A stretch of DNA of 25,770 bases from Baffinella frigidus (Eukaryota; Cryptophyceae; Cryptomonadales; Baffinellaceae). The notes under the pieces are model-generated. The model had not been told where the DNA came from and ran no database searches. It saw nothing but the letters and a program-made list of their open reading frames with translations. Positions 8,901 through 16,710 of this stretch are shown here, one piece after another; within the stretch, counting starts at the first letter, position 1, and each line of letters starts with the position of its first letter. The DNA lies in the NCBI GenBank assembly GCA_026770585.1, contig MU647862.1:21997-47766 (forward strand), read 5' to 3'. The translations under genes were made by a program, and so were the position numbers.

Positions 8901-11900
8901 GCTCCCACCATGCAGAGCACACTCAAGACAATCCCCCCCGTGGATGTGGGTACCGGCCGCACTGTGCTGGATATGTGTATGGGGATGGCCAGCACATGTG
9001 TTGTTCTCGACAACTACAGGGTCAAGTGTTGGGGAACCAACGAGGCTGGCAACCTTGGTCAGTCAGACAGACTCCGCCGTGGCCATGAACCGGGTACGAT
9101 GGGCGACAACCTACCCTTCATCGATCTCGGATATGGTGTGAAAGCCGTACAGGTGGAATGTTATCAGAACTCCGTTTGTGCAGTGACGACCGACGGTCGA
9201 ATGAAGTGCTGGGGGCGCAACTGTGGCGATGATCAGGGGAAGAACGGGAAAGGCAGTGTGCTACCATACAACAACCGCGGCGGTGATGGGGGGACGGACT
9301 CGGCATCGTGCAAGGATAAGGGTGCGGATTGGTCCACAATGGGAGAATATCTCCCATACGTCAATGCAGATTGCGCGGACAAAGCGAATGCCGAGACACA
9401 GGTGACGTGGAGCGCCCTAACCCCCAATGCGTGCACCGGAGTGGGTTTGAAGATAGCGCCACAGGATCCACCCGCTCTATGTGGTTCGATACTGACCAAC
9501 TTCATCAAGACAAGCGTGCAAATGCCGATAACGGAGGCGCAATTCACCCCCGCGATACGGGCCAAATTTATCACCACCGTCGCATACCTCGTAGGGGTGT
9601 CAGAGTACCAAGTCTTGATCACCAACATCACTGCAAGCTCGGGCAGCCGTCGTCTGCTAGCAGATTCGATCCAGGTGGATCTGACAATCGTCGCACGGGA
9701 GGGGGATACGCTACCCCCCGGCACCGACTTCACAACCGAGAAAATGAACGCATACACGCTTTCGACGGATTCTGGCCTACCCACGGCAACCGTCGGAGCC
9801 ATGATAAGAGACGAGACCACAGTGGCCACCCCACCAGGAACAGCAAGCACCTCGGACAGTTCATACGCGCAAGCTGCAATCTCGCTGGAATTCGACGCCA
9901 TTCAATTCATGGGATACACAACTTCCAAATATACCTATCGCATAGACAACATGATCCTTTTCAACTTCCTGGGTCTCAACAACAAGCAATTCGGGCGCAT
10001 CAAGGCCAAAATAGCGGATGCAACGGGGTTCCTGGTGGCAAAGAATAACGGAGAGAACCATTTCACACTGACACCAGACTTTGGGCCAGACAATCTGTGC
10101 CCCGAGGTGGGGGACACGCTGGGACTCAATACGGGACACATGCAATGCTTCTGGCGGCGTGCCATCGTGAAGAATGTGGTACAACCCGTCGCAAGTGAAT
10201 CGCTGTACTTTTACCGCGACAAGACTCCGTCGGAAACGGCCAACGCCAAGGCCTGGATTCGTGACACGGTTCTGGGTGGGGACAGTGTCTATAGCACTGC
10301 AACCGCATCCGCTCATTTTGACAATTCCTGCACACGAAGCGGTGACCCGCTCAGTGAGGCTCGATCATATGGATGCCTGTTCATCGACCCGGGATACCGC
10401 TGGTCCCGCCTCGGAAAAGCGGGGGGAGCAGCAACATCCAGTCCGTTTGCCATCAGTGACAAGACCATCATGGTTGCCATCATGACGATTGCCACCGAAG
10501 ACGGCACCTCCCTCCGCCGACGGCTTCTCAGTACGGTCGACGGGGTGCAGCAGACCTTTGACCTGGACCACGAGGGTGTCGTAGATAAGACGACTCACCC
10601 TTCCCACACGGAATCCACTGCCACACAGGCGGAGACGACGGACAACACAGCAGAGAACACGGGCGTCGCACGTCGTTTGCTCCAGGAAGATGATGGCATT
10701 GAAACGGTTGCCAAAACGGCCGGTAACAGTGTACTCGAGGTCCAAATGCCGAATGTTAACGCGGCCATGAACATGGCTTACATCAGCGGCCACAAGAACC
10801 ATCTGTGGCAGCAGGTACATATCACGGCAATGCGTCACAAGGACACCACATTGCAGACATTCGCAGTCAACACTAACAACGCAATGAGCAAAATGGCGGC
10901 CTTGATTGGCCCACTCGTGCGCAATATACACCCGGTGGGCTTCGAGGCGGATCCCATTAGGACACCCACAGCCCGCAGGTTGCTGCAGAACAACGACTTC
11001 ACAGCCGTGGATGTTACTGCGATGCTGGAACTTTCGAATTCGTTTGGCGACATATTCACGACCGCGGTGCAATGTGTCATGACGAGACTTGCAACGCAAG
11101 CGACGGTGCTCACGGACGATGAGATCACAACGCTCACGTCAGCGTGTGCAGATAACAGACTTGCAACCACGACGCAGTTGTCAGCTACAGAGGTCAAGCT
11201 TTCAATCGCGCTGACATTGTCCACATGCGCGAGAGACATGATGCAAGTCAAACAGGCAGAGTGCAACGTGTTGCGAGGTGTCTTGGCGCTAATCCCAGGT
11301 ATGCCGTGGGACGACTGGAACTACGTGATAACCCGCATACCAGCCATATACTTCGAGCTGGATTTGGATATACCATACACCGAAGTGGTTGCAAACAACT
11401 TGGTCAGCGACCACATGCGGTCCACCATTGCAGATGTGTTGTACCTCCAAGTCGACAGAGTGGTCGTGCAGTTCAAGGAGGCTACGTGGTCCGCGACGAA
11501 TGCGCGTCGGCTTCTGCAGGCTCCAGTGGTTGGCACACGAGCAAGTGTGTGGGTTTACAAAGACTCTTGCGGGGACTACGCAGGTGAAGTTTTCAACGGC
11601 ATGGATAGTATTGAAATGAGGCAACACTTTGGAAGTACGGGGGGGTGGTGGTCCAAGATAAACATGTATTTGGCCGCCACACCCGCGCTGCAGTTCAGGG
11701 CAACACAGAACCCAGGCCTCAAAACAATCGACATCCGAAGCCCACAGACACCAGCGGAGCTTCCATGGGTGGTGGTGCTCACAGCCACGATCGCACGGCC
11801 CGGCCTCACCAAACACGAGAAATCAAGCATATTCATGATGGCGCGAGACAGTATCTCGGAGCTGTTCACGCTGATGCCGGGTGTTATGTCTCTGAATGAT

Positions 11901-12452
11901 ATGCGAACCAACGCGTCTCATACTGCCATGGATATCGGTGTTCGATACTCCACGGAAAGTGGCGCTCGTACGGCCATGCAAATCATGCAATCAACACAAC
12001 AGTCTATACATACGAAGATCATGGAACACATCCAACAGTCGACAGACAGTGTCGTGAGTGCTATCACAGCACCACAGGTAATAATCAATGTCTGGTCGGA
12101 CATTATCGACGCACGTATAGGTAGCATGAACCCACTTAATCCCCATAACACCCCCGTGTTGACTCACAACGACAGTGTCGTGATCATAATTGTTCTGTCG
12201 ATATGTATACCTATCATCCTCATCATTATATTCGTCGTCGTTTTCCGCATGCGAACTACCAAATCCAACACACCGACTGCTACAAAGATGTCTCTCATAC
12301 AGACGTTGGCGCATAACATTACCAACTTCAACACACCGGCAGAACCTGTGTTTGACCACGTTAGAGATGGCGACAGTCTTCTGATGCTCATCCAGAAAAC
12401 TAAGATTGATCCGGCGCTGAATGCCCGATATGGCAATATGCAACCCATTTAG
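5943..12452 (+). CDS. giant type I membrane glycoprotein with RCC1-like blades and RRLL sites
   Basis: A protein of 2169 residues. Residues 1-27 form a signal peptide ending LHSLAFA. One transmembrane helix lies near 2079-2101 and a tail of about 68 residues follows, so most of the chain is outside the cell or in the virion exterior. A cysteine-rich stretch (near residues 185-220) precedes a long beta-rich region. Residues about 656-1093 hold six RCC1-like blades; several carry a CAI...KCWGSN signature with a disulphide-type Cys pair. Seven RRLL motifs start at residues 563, 596, 1236, 1526, 1577, 1678 and 1855. Several sit in loops of SEA-like alpha/beta units of the kind found in algal secreted proteins. 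RRLL fits the known R-x-L-L type site of site-1 protease (SKI-1/S1P). Likely a surface attachment or matrix glycoprotein; role is inference. Confidence 0.9.
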   Translation: MRSGSVNTRTWPLCMITFFTLHSLAFAYTDQPIESTPPGFRVGEISHEVATNQVVIKFTITVSESTIPVLYISKQGWSATLPLSDDIRSHPCEASGAKNNICCMNSVIDQFQVAPSMLTMYNNSQICPYDSTTAKFSKNFTEVSADNVELNKHLMGTGPGLRDFTSTGVDRMAYNETHGVYGDGSGNCTTDCTANCTTDGGTAAACESHCLGACNGAGSVYDSMVTYNTITKYLNMLTHATGCDYSITTLSEKVYAIELRLNHDYLKVRSRKTEIGNSSSSGMFKYEFYMGITFVTLLPYTSSVSISSAQVSFEYYRSDFVFLSISTEQSRTPVKQLDIVLHQGKSVINKRKYQYIELDLFYDASLYPGKRTIIPNSLRWLRQPSITGFNDSDWTHPCTPDTGTYYTGDKGALDAMADQSCLTQKPTFCRFDEDTNFFIPFPTQYATQTSGFIEGPDLANNLYVQFVLELTDYAGKAHISTVFFGIDLAGGGVLEHCQDVGFNFQDINDALKITASIGMKITGQAPRLILKQTVSALTDGAVGAVNRNINEVVSNTGGSFASRRLLSVSDQGSSNGYNVEGSSNYNMALTSDVANRRLLQTEGVRGACDNPVCGFGRGVDTSAACTQEETYECRLCRELKLVYDPYSFNSTRLHCTYGVCMLKLENGDFKSWGMNWKKQQTGMYTASDGWYPSGLDKISWIGDGRGVSDYPFNDEFAQLPLANFGIDTGGTQLKARMWSAMGPYYSVAVFTDNTIRKWGNTDLQTAHSDMEGYTPTGVTTVNMATSLGAAESIVELCTSWDFFIIRTDLNNVFHSSDLNTPVNLGTTKKVKQVATNPWGWYVLFEDGSMKSVGGNYLGLHGYSELGVDTTPFIGFDVNSVKDAPFVDFGQAVKKLKSYASNAMHVFSVLDEGATSNMDGLRGAPQLQANGYRPPQMELGSANAAGTPHMCAIMADDSLKCWGSNWAGQLGYEDYKNRGYTHPISENAPTMQSTLKTIPPVDVGTGRTVLDMCMGMASTCVVLDNYRVKCWGTNEAGNLGQSDRLRRGHEPGTMGDNLPFIDLGYGVKAVQVECYQNSVCAVTTDGRMKCWGRNCGDDQGKNGKGSVLPYNNRGGDGGTDSASCKDKGADWSTMGEYLPYVNADCADKANAETQVTWSALTPNACTGVGLKIAPQDPPALCGSILTNFIKTSVQMPITEAQFTPAIRAKFITTVAYLVGVSEYQVLITNITASSGSRRLLADSIQVDLTIVAREGDTLPPGTDFTTEKMNAYTLSTDSGLPTATVGAMIRDETTVATPPGTASTSDSSYAQAAISLEFDAIQFMGYTTSKYTYRIDNMILFNFLGLNNKQFGRIKAKIADATGFLVAKNNGENHFTLTPDFGPDNLCPEVGDTLGLNTGHMQCFWRRAIVKNVVQPVASESLYFYRDKTPSETANAKAWIRDTVLGGDSVYSTATASAHFDNSCTRSGDPLSEARSYGCLFIDPGYRWSRLGKAGGAATSSPFAISDKTIMVAIMTIATEDGTSLRRRLLSTVDGVQQTFDLDHEGVVDKTTHPSHTESTATQAETTDNTAENTGVARRLLQEDDGIETVAKTAGNSVLEVQMPNVNAAMNMAYISGHKNHLWQQVHITAMRHKDTTLQTFAVNTNNAMSKMAALIGPLVRNIHPVGFEADPIRTPTARRLLQNNDFTAVDVTAMLELSNSFGDIFTTAVQCVMTRLATQATVLTDDEITTLTSACADNRLATTTQLSATEVKLSIALTLSTCARDMMQVKQAECNVLRGVLALIPGMPWDDWNYVITRIPAIYFELDLDIPYTEVVANNLVSDHMRSTIADVLYLQVDRVVVQFKEATWSATNARRLLQAPVVGTRASVWVYKDSCGDYAGEVFNGMDSIEMRQHFGSTGGWWSKINMYLAATPALQFRATQNPGLKTIDIRSPQTPAELPWVVVLTATIARPGLTKHEKSSIFMMARDSISELFTLMPGVMSLNDMRTNASHTAMDIGVRYSTESGARTAMQIMQSTQQSIHTKIMEHIQQSTDSVVSAITAPQVIINVWSDIIDARIGSMNPLNPHNTPVLTHNDSVVIIIVLSICIPIILIIIFVVVFRMRTTKSNTPTATKMSLIQTLAHNITNFNTPAEPVFDHVRDGDSLLMLIQKTKIDPALNARYGNMQPI

Positions 12453-12609
12453 AATTTAATCACGTGGAGCGATTACATCGAAAGAGGGTATAGAGAGATA
12501 GAGAGATAGAGAGCTTGTAAATCTATGTTTATTACACACATATACAAATGCGAGAATTGTTTCGTTGATTTCACGTAGCTTTGTAGTCAGCCAAAGTTGA
12601 CAGATATGG

Positions 12610-12757
12610 CTCAAGTAGGCTACAGTAGGCTATGGCAGGCTATGGCAGGCTATGGCAGGCTATGGCAGGCTATGGCATAGGCCATGGCAGGCTACAGTAG
12701 GCTATGGCAGGCTATGGCATAGGCCATGGCAGGCTACAGTAGGCTATGGCAGGCTAT
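12610..12757. repeat. array of about 10-bp units (AGGCTATGGC) with a higher-order unit
   Basis: Many copies of AGGCTATGGC with variants AGGCTACAGT and ATAGGCCATGGC. The series TATGGCATAGGCCATGGC recurs twice, giving a larger repeat of about 50 bp. Open frames through it are low-complexity by-products. Confidence 0.9.
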
Positions 12758-12830
12758 GCACTATCACAGATGCTGCTCCTGTTAGCACTATCACAGATGC
12801 TGCTCTTGTTGCCACTATCACAGATGCCAT
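12758..12830. repeat. ACTATCACAGATGCTGCTC tandem repeat, three copies
   Basis: Three copies of a unit of about 27 bp beginning ACTATCACAGATGC, directly after the 10-bp array. Confidence 0.85.
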
Positions 12831-12867
12831 ATGTCTACAGCTAAACACTGGAAAGTAAAAAAGTAAA

Positions 12868-12897
12868 GCTCGGATGGGTCTGTAATTGCGCGCAAAA
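12868..12897 (-). repeat. dispersed GCTCGGAT...GCGCGCAAAA repeat, copy B
   Basis: Near-identical to copy A at 1649-1678. On the minus strand it lies 27 bases downstream of the tRNA-Thr 3' end and is followed by a run of six T, so a Pol III transcript from the tRNA promoter could include it. Confidence 0.85.
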
Positions 12898-12924
12898 GAA
12901 GCGCACCCATCATTTGGAATTAAA

Positions 12925-12997
12925 TGCCCCCGGAGTGGCTCGAACACTCGACATTTCCATTACAACTGGAACGCTCTTCCAACTGAGCTACAAGGGC
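12925..12997 (-). tRNA. tRNA-Thr, anticodon UGU
   Basis: The 73-base cloverleaf folds completely. The acceptor stem GCCCTTG pairs with CGGGGGC (two G-U pairs). The D stem is GCTC/GAGC with loop AGTTGGAA. The anticodon stem is TTCCA/TGGAA with loop GTTGTAA, giving anticodon TGT (Thr, codon ACA). The five-base variable loop is ATGTC. The T stem is GAGTG/CACTC with loop TTCGAGC. The discriminator base is A and CCA is not encoded, as in eukaryotes. A and B boxes are intact; no intron. Confidence 0.93.
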
Positions 12998-13158
12998 AGA
13001 TGTCTCGACAGACTTACAATAACGTGTGGGAACAAAACACTATAGTACTATACATCACTTCCTATATTAGCGATTTCAGGCGAAACACGGTTGTTGTTGG
13101 ATTTTGTTTTTACTTATTCAAGTACATCCATTGCACCGCGACCCCGCGCCACGCACTA

Positions 13159-14973
13159 TTAGGTATACATGCGCATTTCATCCTCCATCGTTTCATCCTC
13201 CATCGTTTCATCATCCGTCGTTTCATCCTCCGTCGTTTCATCATCCGTCGTTTCATCCTCTATTGTTTCATCCTCCATCGTTCCATCCTCTATTGTTTCA
13301 TCCTCCATCGTTTCATCCTCCATCGTTTCATCATCCATCATTTTCCTCTTACGAGTTAGGGTTGCTACGTCTCTGAAATTAGGCGGAAGCGTCGCATAGG
13401 CCGCGTCCCGTGCAGCTCGTTGCGACTCGTTGATAATGGGGGCGCGTCTGGATCCTTGGTTCACGTTACATTTTGTCCCTAGACCACCGGTGATACACGC
13501 GACAGTGTTTCCCTTGGCGCTAGTGGTCCTTTTGACAACAGTGACATTCTTCATGATGGTTATCCCAAACATAAATGTCAGGTTTTTGCAACCCGTCCGC
13601 TCAATAAAAAGTTTGTCGCATTTTCTGAGTGGGAGTGTGCTTTTGCCGACACCTGATACCTTCCACAGTCTCTGAGATCCTACCTCTAAGAAGTCGAATA
13701 GCAGCTGAAACGCCGATTCAAACGTTGTAACGTCGGCGTAGTTGGAGAATGCCCGGATTGGGCAAAACACCAACTGTAGATCCTTGAATTCCTGGTCGGT
13801 ATACTTGAAATCTTGATTGTCATCCCTACGTGTTAAAATGGGAGTGTTTGATTTGTTTCGCACTAGGAAACGGGTGAACTCTGCAGTAGAGTCCCCCATC
13901 GTAGCGTCACCACGTGACATGAGAGCGTACATCGCGGAGTTAGATTTCCCCTCCCAGAACGCCGTTCGGAGAGTCATCCCCCCCAAGGCTTCGTAGATGC
14001 CTTTGCCCACCACAGAGTCCGTGTCGCCGATTAGGTTGAGAATGAACTGGAACGCTGCGTCGTCGGATAACGACGCGGTGCCAATGTCTAAGCCATTGGA
14101 TTTTATGAATTCGTTGGCTTTATCCATTTTCTTCTTGGTTTTTCCTGCTGCGCGTTTGATTTCCGAAGCTTTACTCTTCGCCTTATTCTCCGGTCGATCC
14201 CGTCTCATCTTTATATTCGCCTTGTATTCTGGTGTTGATCTCTTGAGCTTATCCGCTTCCTTCTGTGCGGGGTCGAGTACACGGACGGCATGAGCTTCGT
14301 TGGACTTCACACGCTGTTCTTCCATCTTTTTAACAAACATATGTTCTTCGTGCGTTCGCTCACGCTCAGATTTGCTCAAGATCTCGTCACGCTTATTGGT
14401 GACTTTCAGCGTGTTCTCCCGGACAGCCGATATATGACGATCCCTTTTATCAATAGATTTGAGATCTTCGGCGGTTCTCTCGTCTTCTGGTATTAGCATG
14501 ACTAAACGAAGCTTTTCACAGTCGATGATGTATAGCCTTGCTTGACTGTGTGCACCGATGGTCTTGTCGCTTCCATCTGGGTTCTGCCCCGCTGCGTACT
14601 TCCAAGCGTGTGCTCTGACATTTCCCTCCAATTCCGGCTTCCATGTAGCAGGTGGTCCGCGTTTGGGTTCGAAATTCGACCAAACACCCGCGGTCCGTGC
14701 GGCCTTGACCGCGTCTTTCTTGTTTTGCATTTCTTCAATTTTACCCAGTGTGACGAGGTCTTCAGCCGTTCGCGCGTCTATCGGTACGAGTGAGAACACC
14801 CGAACAGTCTCTTTCTGGAGTATACCACGCCGCATGTTCCGGTGTGCGTCGCGCGTTTTCTCTCTTCCATCATGGTGCTTTCCTGCAATGTATCTCCACT
14901 CGTGTGATCTAACTTCTCCATCCAGCTCTGGCTTCCACGAGTCTGGGGGTGGTATTATTGGCAGCCCACCCAT
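13159..14973 (-). CDS. basic protein with duplicated N-terminal domain and acidic repeat tail
   Basis: About 604 residues when started at the first ATG; the frame is open further upstream to a GTG at 15012. Two copies of a domain of about 70 residues occur near residues 8-77 and 106-175. Both carry WKPELxG, then H-x-W-[RK]-Y-x-A-G, and end in RTAEDL. A Lys/Arg/Glu-rich segment (about 175-270) is probably coiled coil. A C-terminal globular region (about 290-530) has no recognised motif. The tail is an acidic repeat built from ETMED/ETTDD units. It is the only long gene on the minus strand and is divergent from the MYND gene across an AT-rich promoter region. It lies next to a tRNA gene, a common insertion site, so recent acquisition is possible. 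Family unknown. Confidence 0.8.
   Translation of the reverse strand: MGGLPIIPPPDSWKPELDGEVRSHEWRYIAGKHHDGREKTRDAHRNMRRGILQKETVRVFSLVPIDARTAEDLVTLGKIEEMQNKKDAVKAARTAGVWSNFEPKRGPPATWKPELEGNVRAHAWKYAAGQNPDGSDKTIGAHSQARLYIIDCEKLRLVMLIPEDERTAEDLKSIDKRDRHISAVRENTLKVTNKRDEILSKSERERTHEEHMFVKKMEEQRVKSNEAHAVRVLDPAQKEADKLKRSTPEYKANIKMRRDRPENKAKSKASEIKRAAGKTKKKMDKANEFIKSNGLDIGTASLSDDAAFQFILNLIGDTDSVVGKGIYEALGGMTLRTAFWEGKSNSAMYALMSRGDATMGDSTAEFTRFLVRNKSNTPILTRRDDNQDFKYTDQEFKDLQLVFCPIRAFSNYADVTTFESAFQLLFDFLEVGSQRLWKVSGVGKSTLPLRKCDKLFIERTGCKNLTFMFGITIMKNVTVVKRTTSAKGNTVACITGGLGTKCNVNQGSRRAPIINESQRAARDAAYATLPPNFRDVATLTRKRKMMDDETMEDETMEDETIEDGTMEDETIEDETTDDETTEDETTDDETMEDETMEDEMRMYT
13177..13340 (-). repeat. 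15-bp minisatellite encoding the acidic tail
   Basis: About eleven copies of a 15-bp unit (plus strand CATCCTCCATCGTTT and variants), in frame with the minus-strand gene, encoding five-residue units such as MEDET and TDDET. Confidence 0.92.
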
Positions 14974-15012
14974 TTCGTACAATCGTGAAATTGAAAACCA
15001 CCCACATCTCAC

Positions 15013-15261
15013 AACAGGTAGGAGTACTCAAGTTTCTTTGTTTGCAAAAACCTCATACATACCAATTGGGCCACCGAGGCTTGCTAGAACTCGACCGGGC
15101 CTGTCCTTTAGGTCATTCAGCCATTACGAATAAATTCAAAAAATGTTTTGTGTGAGATTTCCACAATCGATTAATATAACTATGAGTTGTAAAATCTCTA
15201 TAAAAACACACTAAAATCATTTTATGTTATATTTATATTTAACTTCTAAATTTTAGTCCCC
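15013..15261. other. AT-rich divergent promoter region
   Basis: No gene seen. Base composition becomes strongly AT-rich from about 15120. It contains TATAAAAA at 15199-15206, 63 bases before the MYND gene ATG. It ends in TTCTAAATTTTAG, which looks like a branch point plus 3' splice site, so an undetected first exon of the MYND gene is possible. Confidence 0.5.
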
Positions 15262-16351
15262 ATGAAAGTCTCGTGGGGCTTTGCCACGGAGAAGGCGAGC
15301 GCGATCATGTTCACAACGTGCGGTCACTGCCACAAGGAGGCTGCGGTCGGCACAACGCTGCTTCGATGTGCTCGCTGCCATGGCACCTACTACTGCAACA
15401 CAACGTGAAAGAACCCCCATCCATGCGAGCGCTTTGCGTTTTCCCATCACAGCGCAGTCCGCTATGCGAGTGCTTTGCGTTTCCCCATCACAGCAGACTT
15501 TTTCCACGGAGACCGGTGACTGAGAAAAGACAAGTCAGTTCACAGCCATTCTACAATCAGTCCGCTATGCGAGCGCTTTGCGTTTCCCACCACAGCGCAG
15601 TCCGCTATGCGAGCGCTTTGCGTTTCCCACCACAGCCAGGTCCTCCAGTGCATCACCCTGCGCGCATTGTGTACTCAGCTTGTGTGTGTCTGTGGTCTGC
15701 AGGTGTCAGAAGGCACACCATGGACAGCACAAGACCATCTGCATGCACTACTCGCAGCAGTTCCAGCACTGCTTCAACTGCGACAGCACGATCAACGTGA
15801 AGTCGTGCCACACCTGCTACGCAAAATACGTGTGTGATCGCGATGACTGCAACATGAAACACGAGCAGACGAAGACGTGTGTCGCACCCGATAACATCAC
15901 TGAGACATCAGTTATCGTCGACGTGACCAAAGGCGGAGACGGTATGCTGTCGATCGCATGCTTCGATGGTGCTGTGTACGCACCGACCATGAAGAACCTC
16001 ATCATGATGCTGATGAGCATGGATGCTATTTCCATACTGTCAGACCGGGTCTTCCTTGTGTACTTCACGTTCGGAGGGTTGGTGCGGATGATGGAGCCTG
16101 GGATCGAGTGCACCGGTCCTATCCTAGGAGTCTCATTCGAGAACAAGAGCAAGTTAAGTGTCTGCGCAGATGGCATGTACAGGACACCCATTTCCAAGCT
16201 CAACATCACAGCGGGGGGTGGAGGGCCGTGGTTCAACATGGAAGACAGGCTGGCCTTGTTGAAGGAAGGGGTAAACCTCGTCAAAATGGCTCGGGTTGTC
16301 GTCCCACTTTCACACACCACACAGACCCCAACACCAGGGTCGAACGGATGA
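15262..16351 (+). CDS. double MYND zinc-finger protein, spliced (intron 15405-15702)
   Basis: Joining 15262-15404 with 15703-16351 gives 263 residues in one frame. The join restores a full MYND finger: C20-x2-C23-x12-C36-x2-C39-x5-C45-x3-C49-x7-H57-x3-C61, with the family hallmark CQK...HK at 49-58. A second MYND-like finger follows: C71-x2-C74-x8-C83-x2-C86-x5-C92-x4-C97-x3-H101-x5-C107. The rest (110-263) is a globular domain without recognised motif. MYND fingers bind proline-rich partners, often transcriptional repressors, so a regulatory role is plausible. Unspliced, exon 1 stops at 15406-15408 just inside the intron. The first ATG is 15262; a second in-frame ATG at 15307 would also keep the fingers. 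Confidence 0.8.
15405..15702 (+). other. spliceosomal GT-AG intron, 298 bases, with internal repeats
   Basis: The donor is CAAC/GTGAAAG and the acceptor is TGTGGTCTGCAG/GTGTC, preceded by a T- and G-rich tract. Splicing between codon positions 2 and 3 rebuilds a Thr codon and the exact Y-C-x3-C-Q spacing of the MYND family. The first exon reads into TGA at once without splicing, and the second has no suitable ATG. Confidence 0.75.
15423..15640 (+). repeat. four 40-bp repeats inside the intron
   Basis: Copies begin near 15423, 15463, 15566 and 15606, in two pairs spaced 40 bp. The unit reads ATGCGAGCGCTTTGCG, then a pyrimidine tract ending in CACAG. Each copy therefore looks like an extra 3' splice site. 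Confidence 0.9.
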
Positions 16352-16440
16352 GGTGGACTTGTATGTGTGATTTATTAAAACATACGAAAACATCAAAATG
16401 TGACGACCTCTATTGTACACGTGTGCGAAAACATCAAAAT

Positions 16441-16635
16441 GGCGATTGTAAACACAAAGTACGTGTGCTGCGAATGAAACACAAAGTACGTGTGTTGGTA
16501 TTGTAAAAACACAAAGTACGTGTGTTGGTATTGTAAAAACACAAAGTACGTGTGTTGGGATTGTAAAAACACAAAGTACGTGTGTTGGGATTGTAAAAAC
16601 ACAAAGTACGTGTGTTGGGATTGTAAAAACACAAC
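16441..16635 (+). repeat. 30-bp tandem repeat upstream of the charged protein gene
   Basis: Copies start at 16451, 16478, 16508, 16538, 16568, 16598, with a partial one at 16628. The core is AACACAAAGTACGTGTGTTG. The first two copies are 27 bp apart and diverged, the others 30 bp apart and nearly identical. Confidence 0.93.
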
Positions 16636-16645
16636 AGGAAAACTC

Positions 16646-16655
16646 GATAAAAAAC
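16646..16655 (+). promoter_or_regulatory. GATAAAAAAC promoter-like box
   Basis: The same ten bases occur at 1804-1813. This one stands 65 bases before the ATG at 16711. Confidence 0.45.
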
Positions 16656-16710
16656 GATCCTAGACTCCCTGTTCTCCACACACATACCGTGCAAAACCAA
16701 CACCACGAAA

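Larger units (their letters stand above)
12453..13158. other. repeat-rich intergenic region with tRNA-Thr
   Basis: No protein gene is supported. From left to right it holds a GAGATA microsatellite near 12490-12510, an array of 10-bp AGGCTATGGC units, three ACTATCACAGATGC units, copy B of the dispersed repeat, and a tRNA-Thr on the minus strand. The final 150 bases before the minus-strand gene end show nothing recognisable. Confidence 0.7.
16352..16710 (+). other. intergenic repeat region and promoter
   Basis: No gene seen. It starts with ATTTATTAAAACATACG, then two CGAAAACATCAAAATG units (16387 and 16431), then the 30-bp array, then a GATAAAAAAC promoter-like box. Open frames here follow the repeats. 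Confidence 0.65.

Noticed and set aside
10365-11099. Minus-strand open frames of 150-245 codons opposite the giant glycoprotein
   Set aside because: Several overlap each other and the composition fits antisense of a GC-rich coding region; no motif or promoter was seen.
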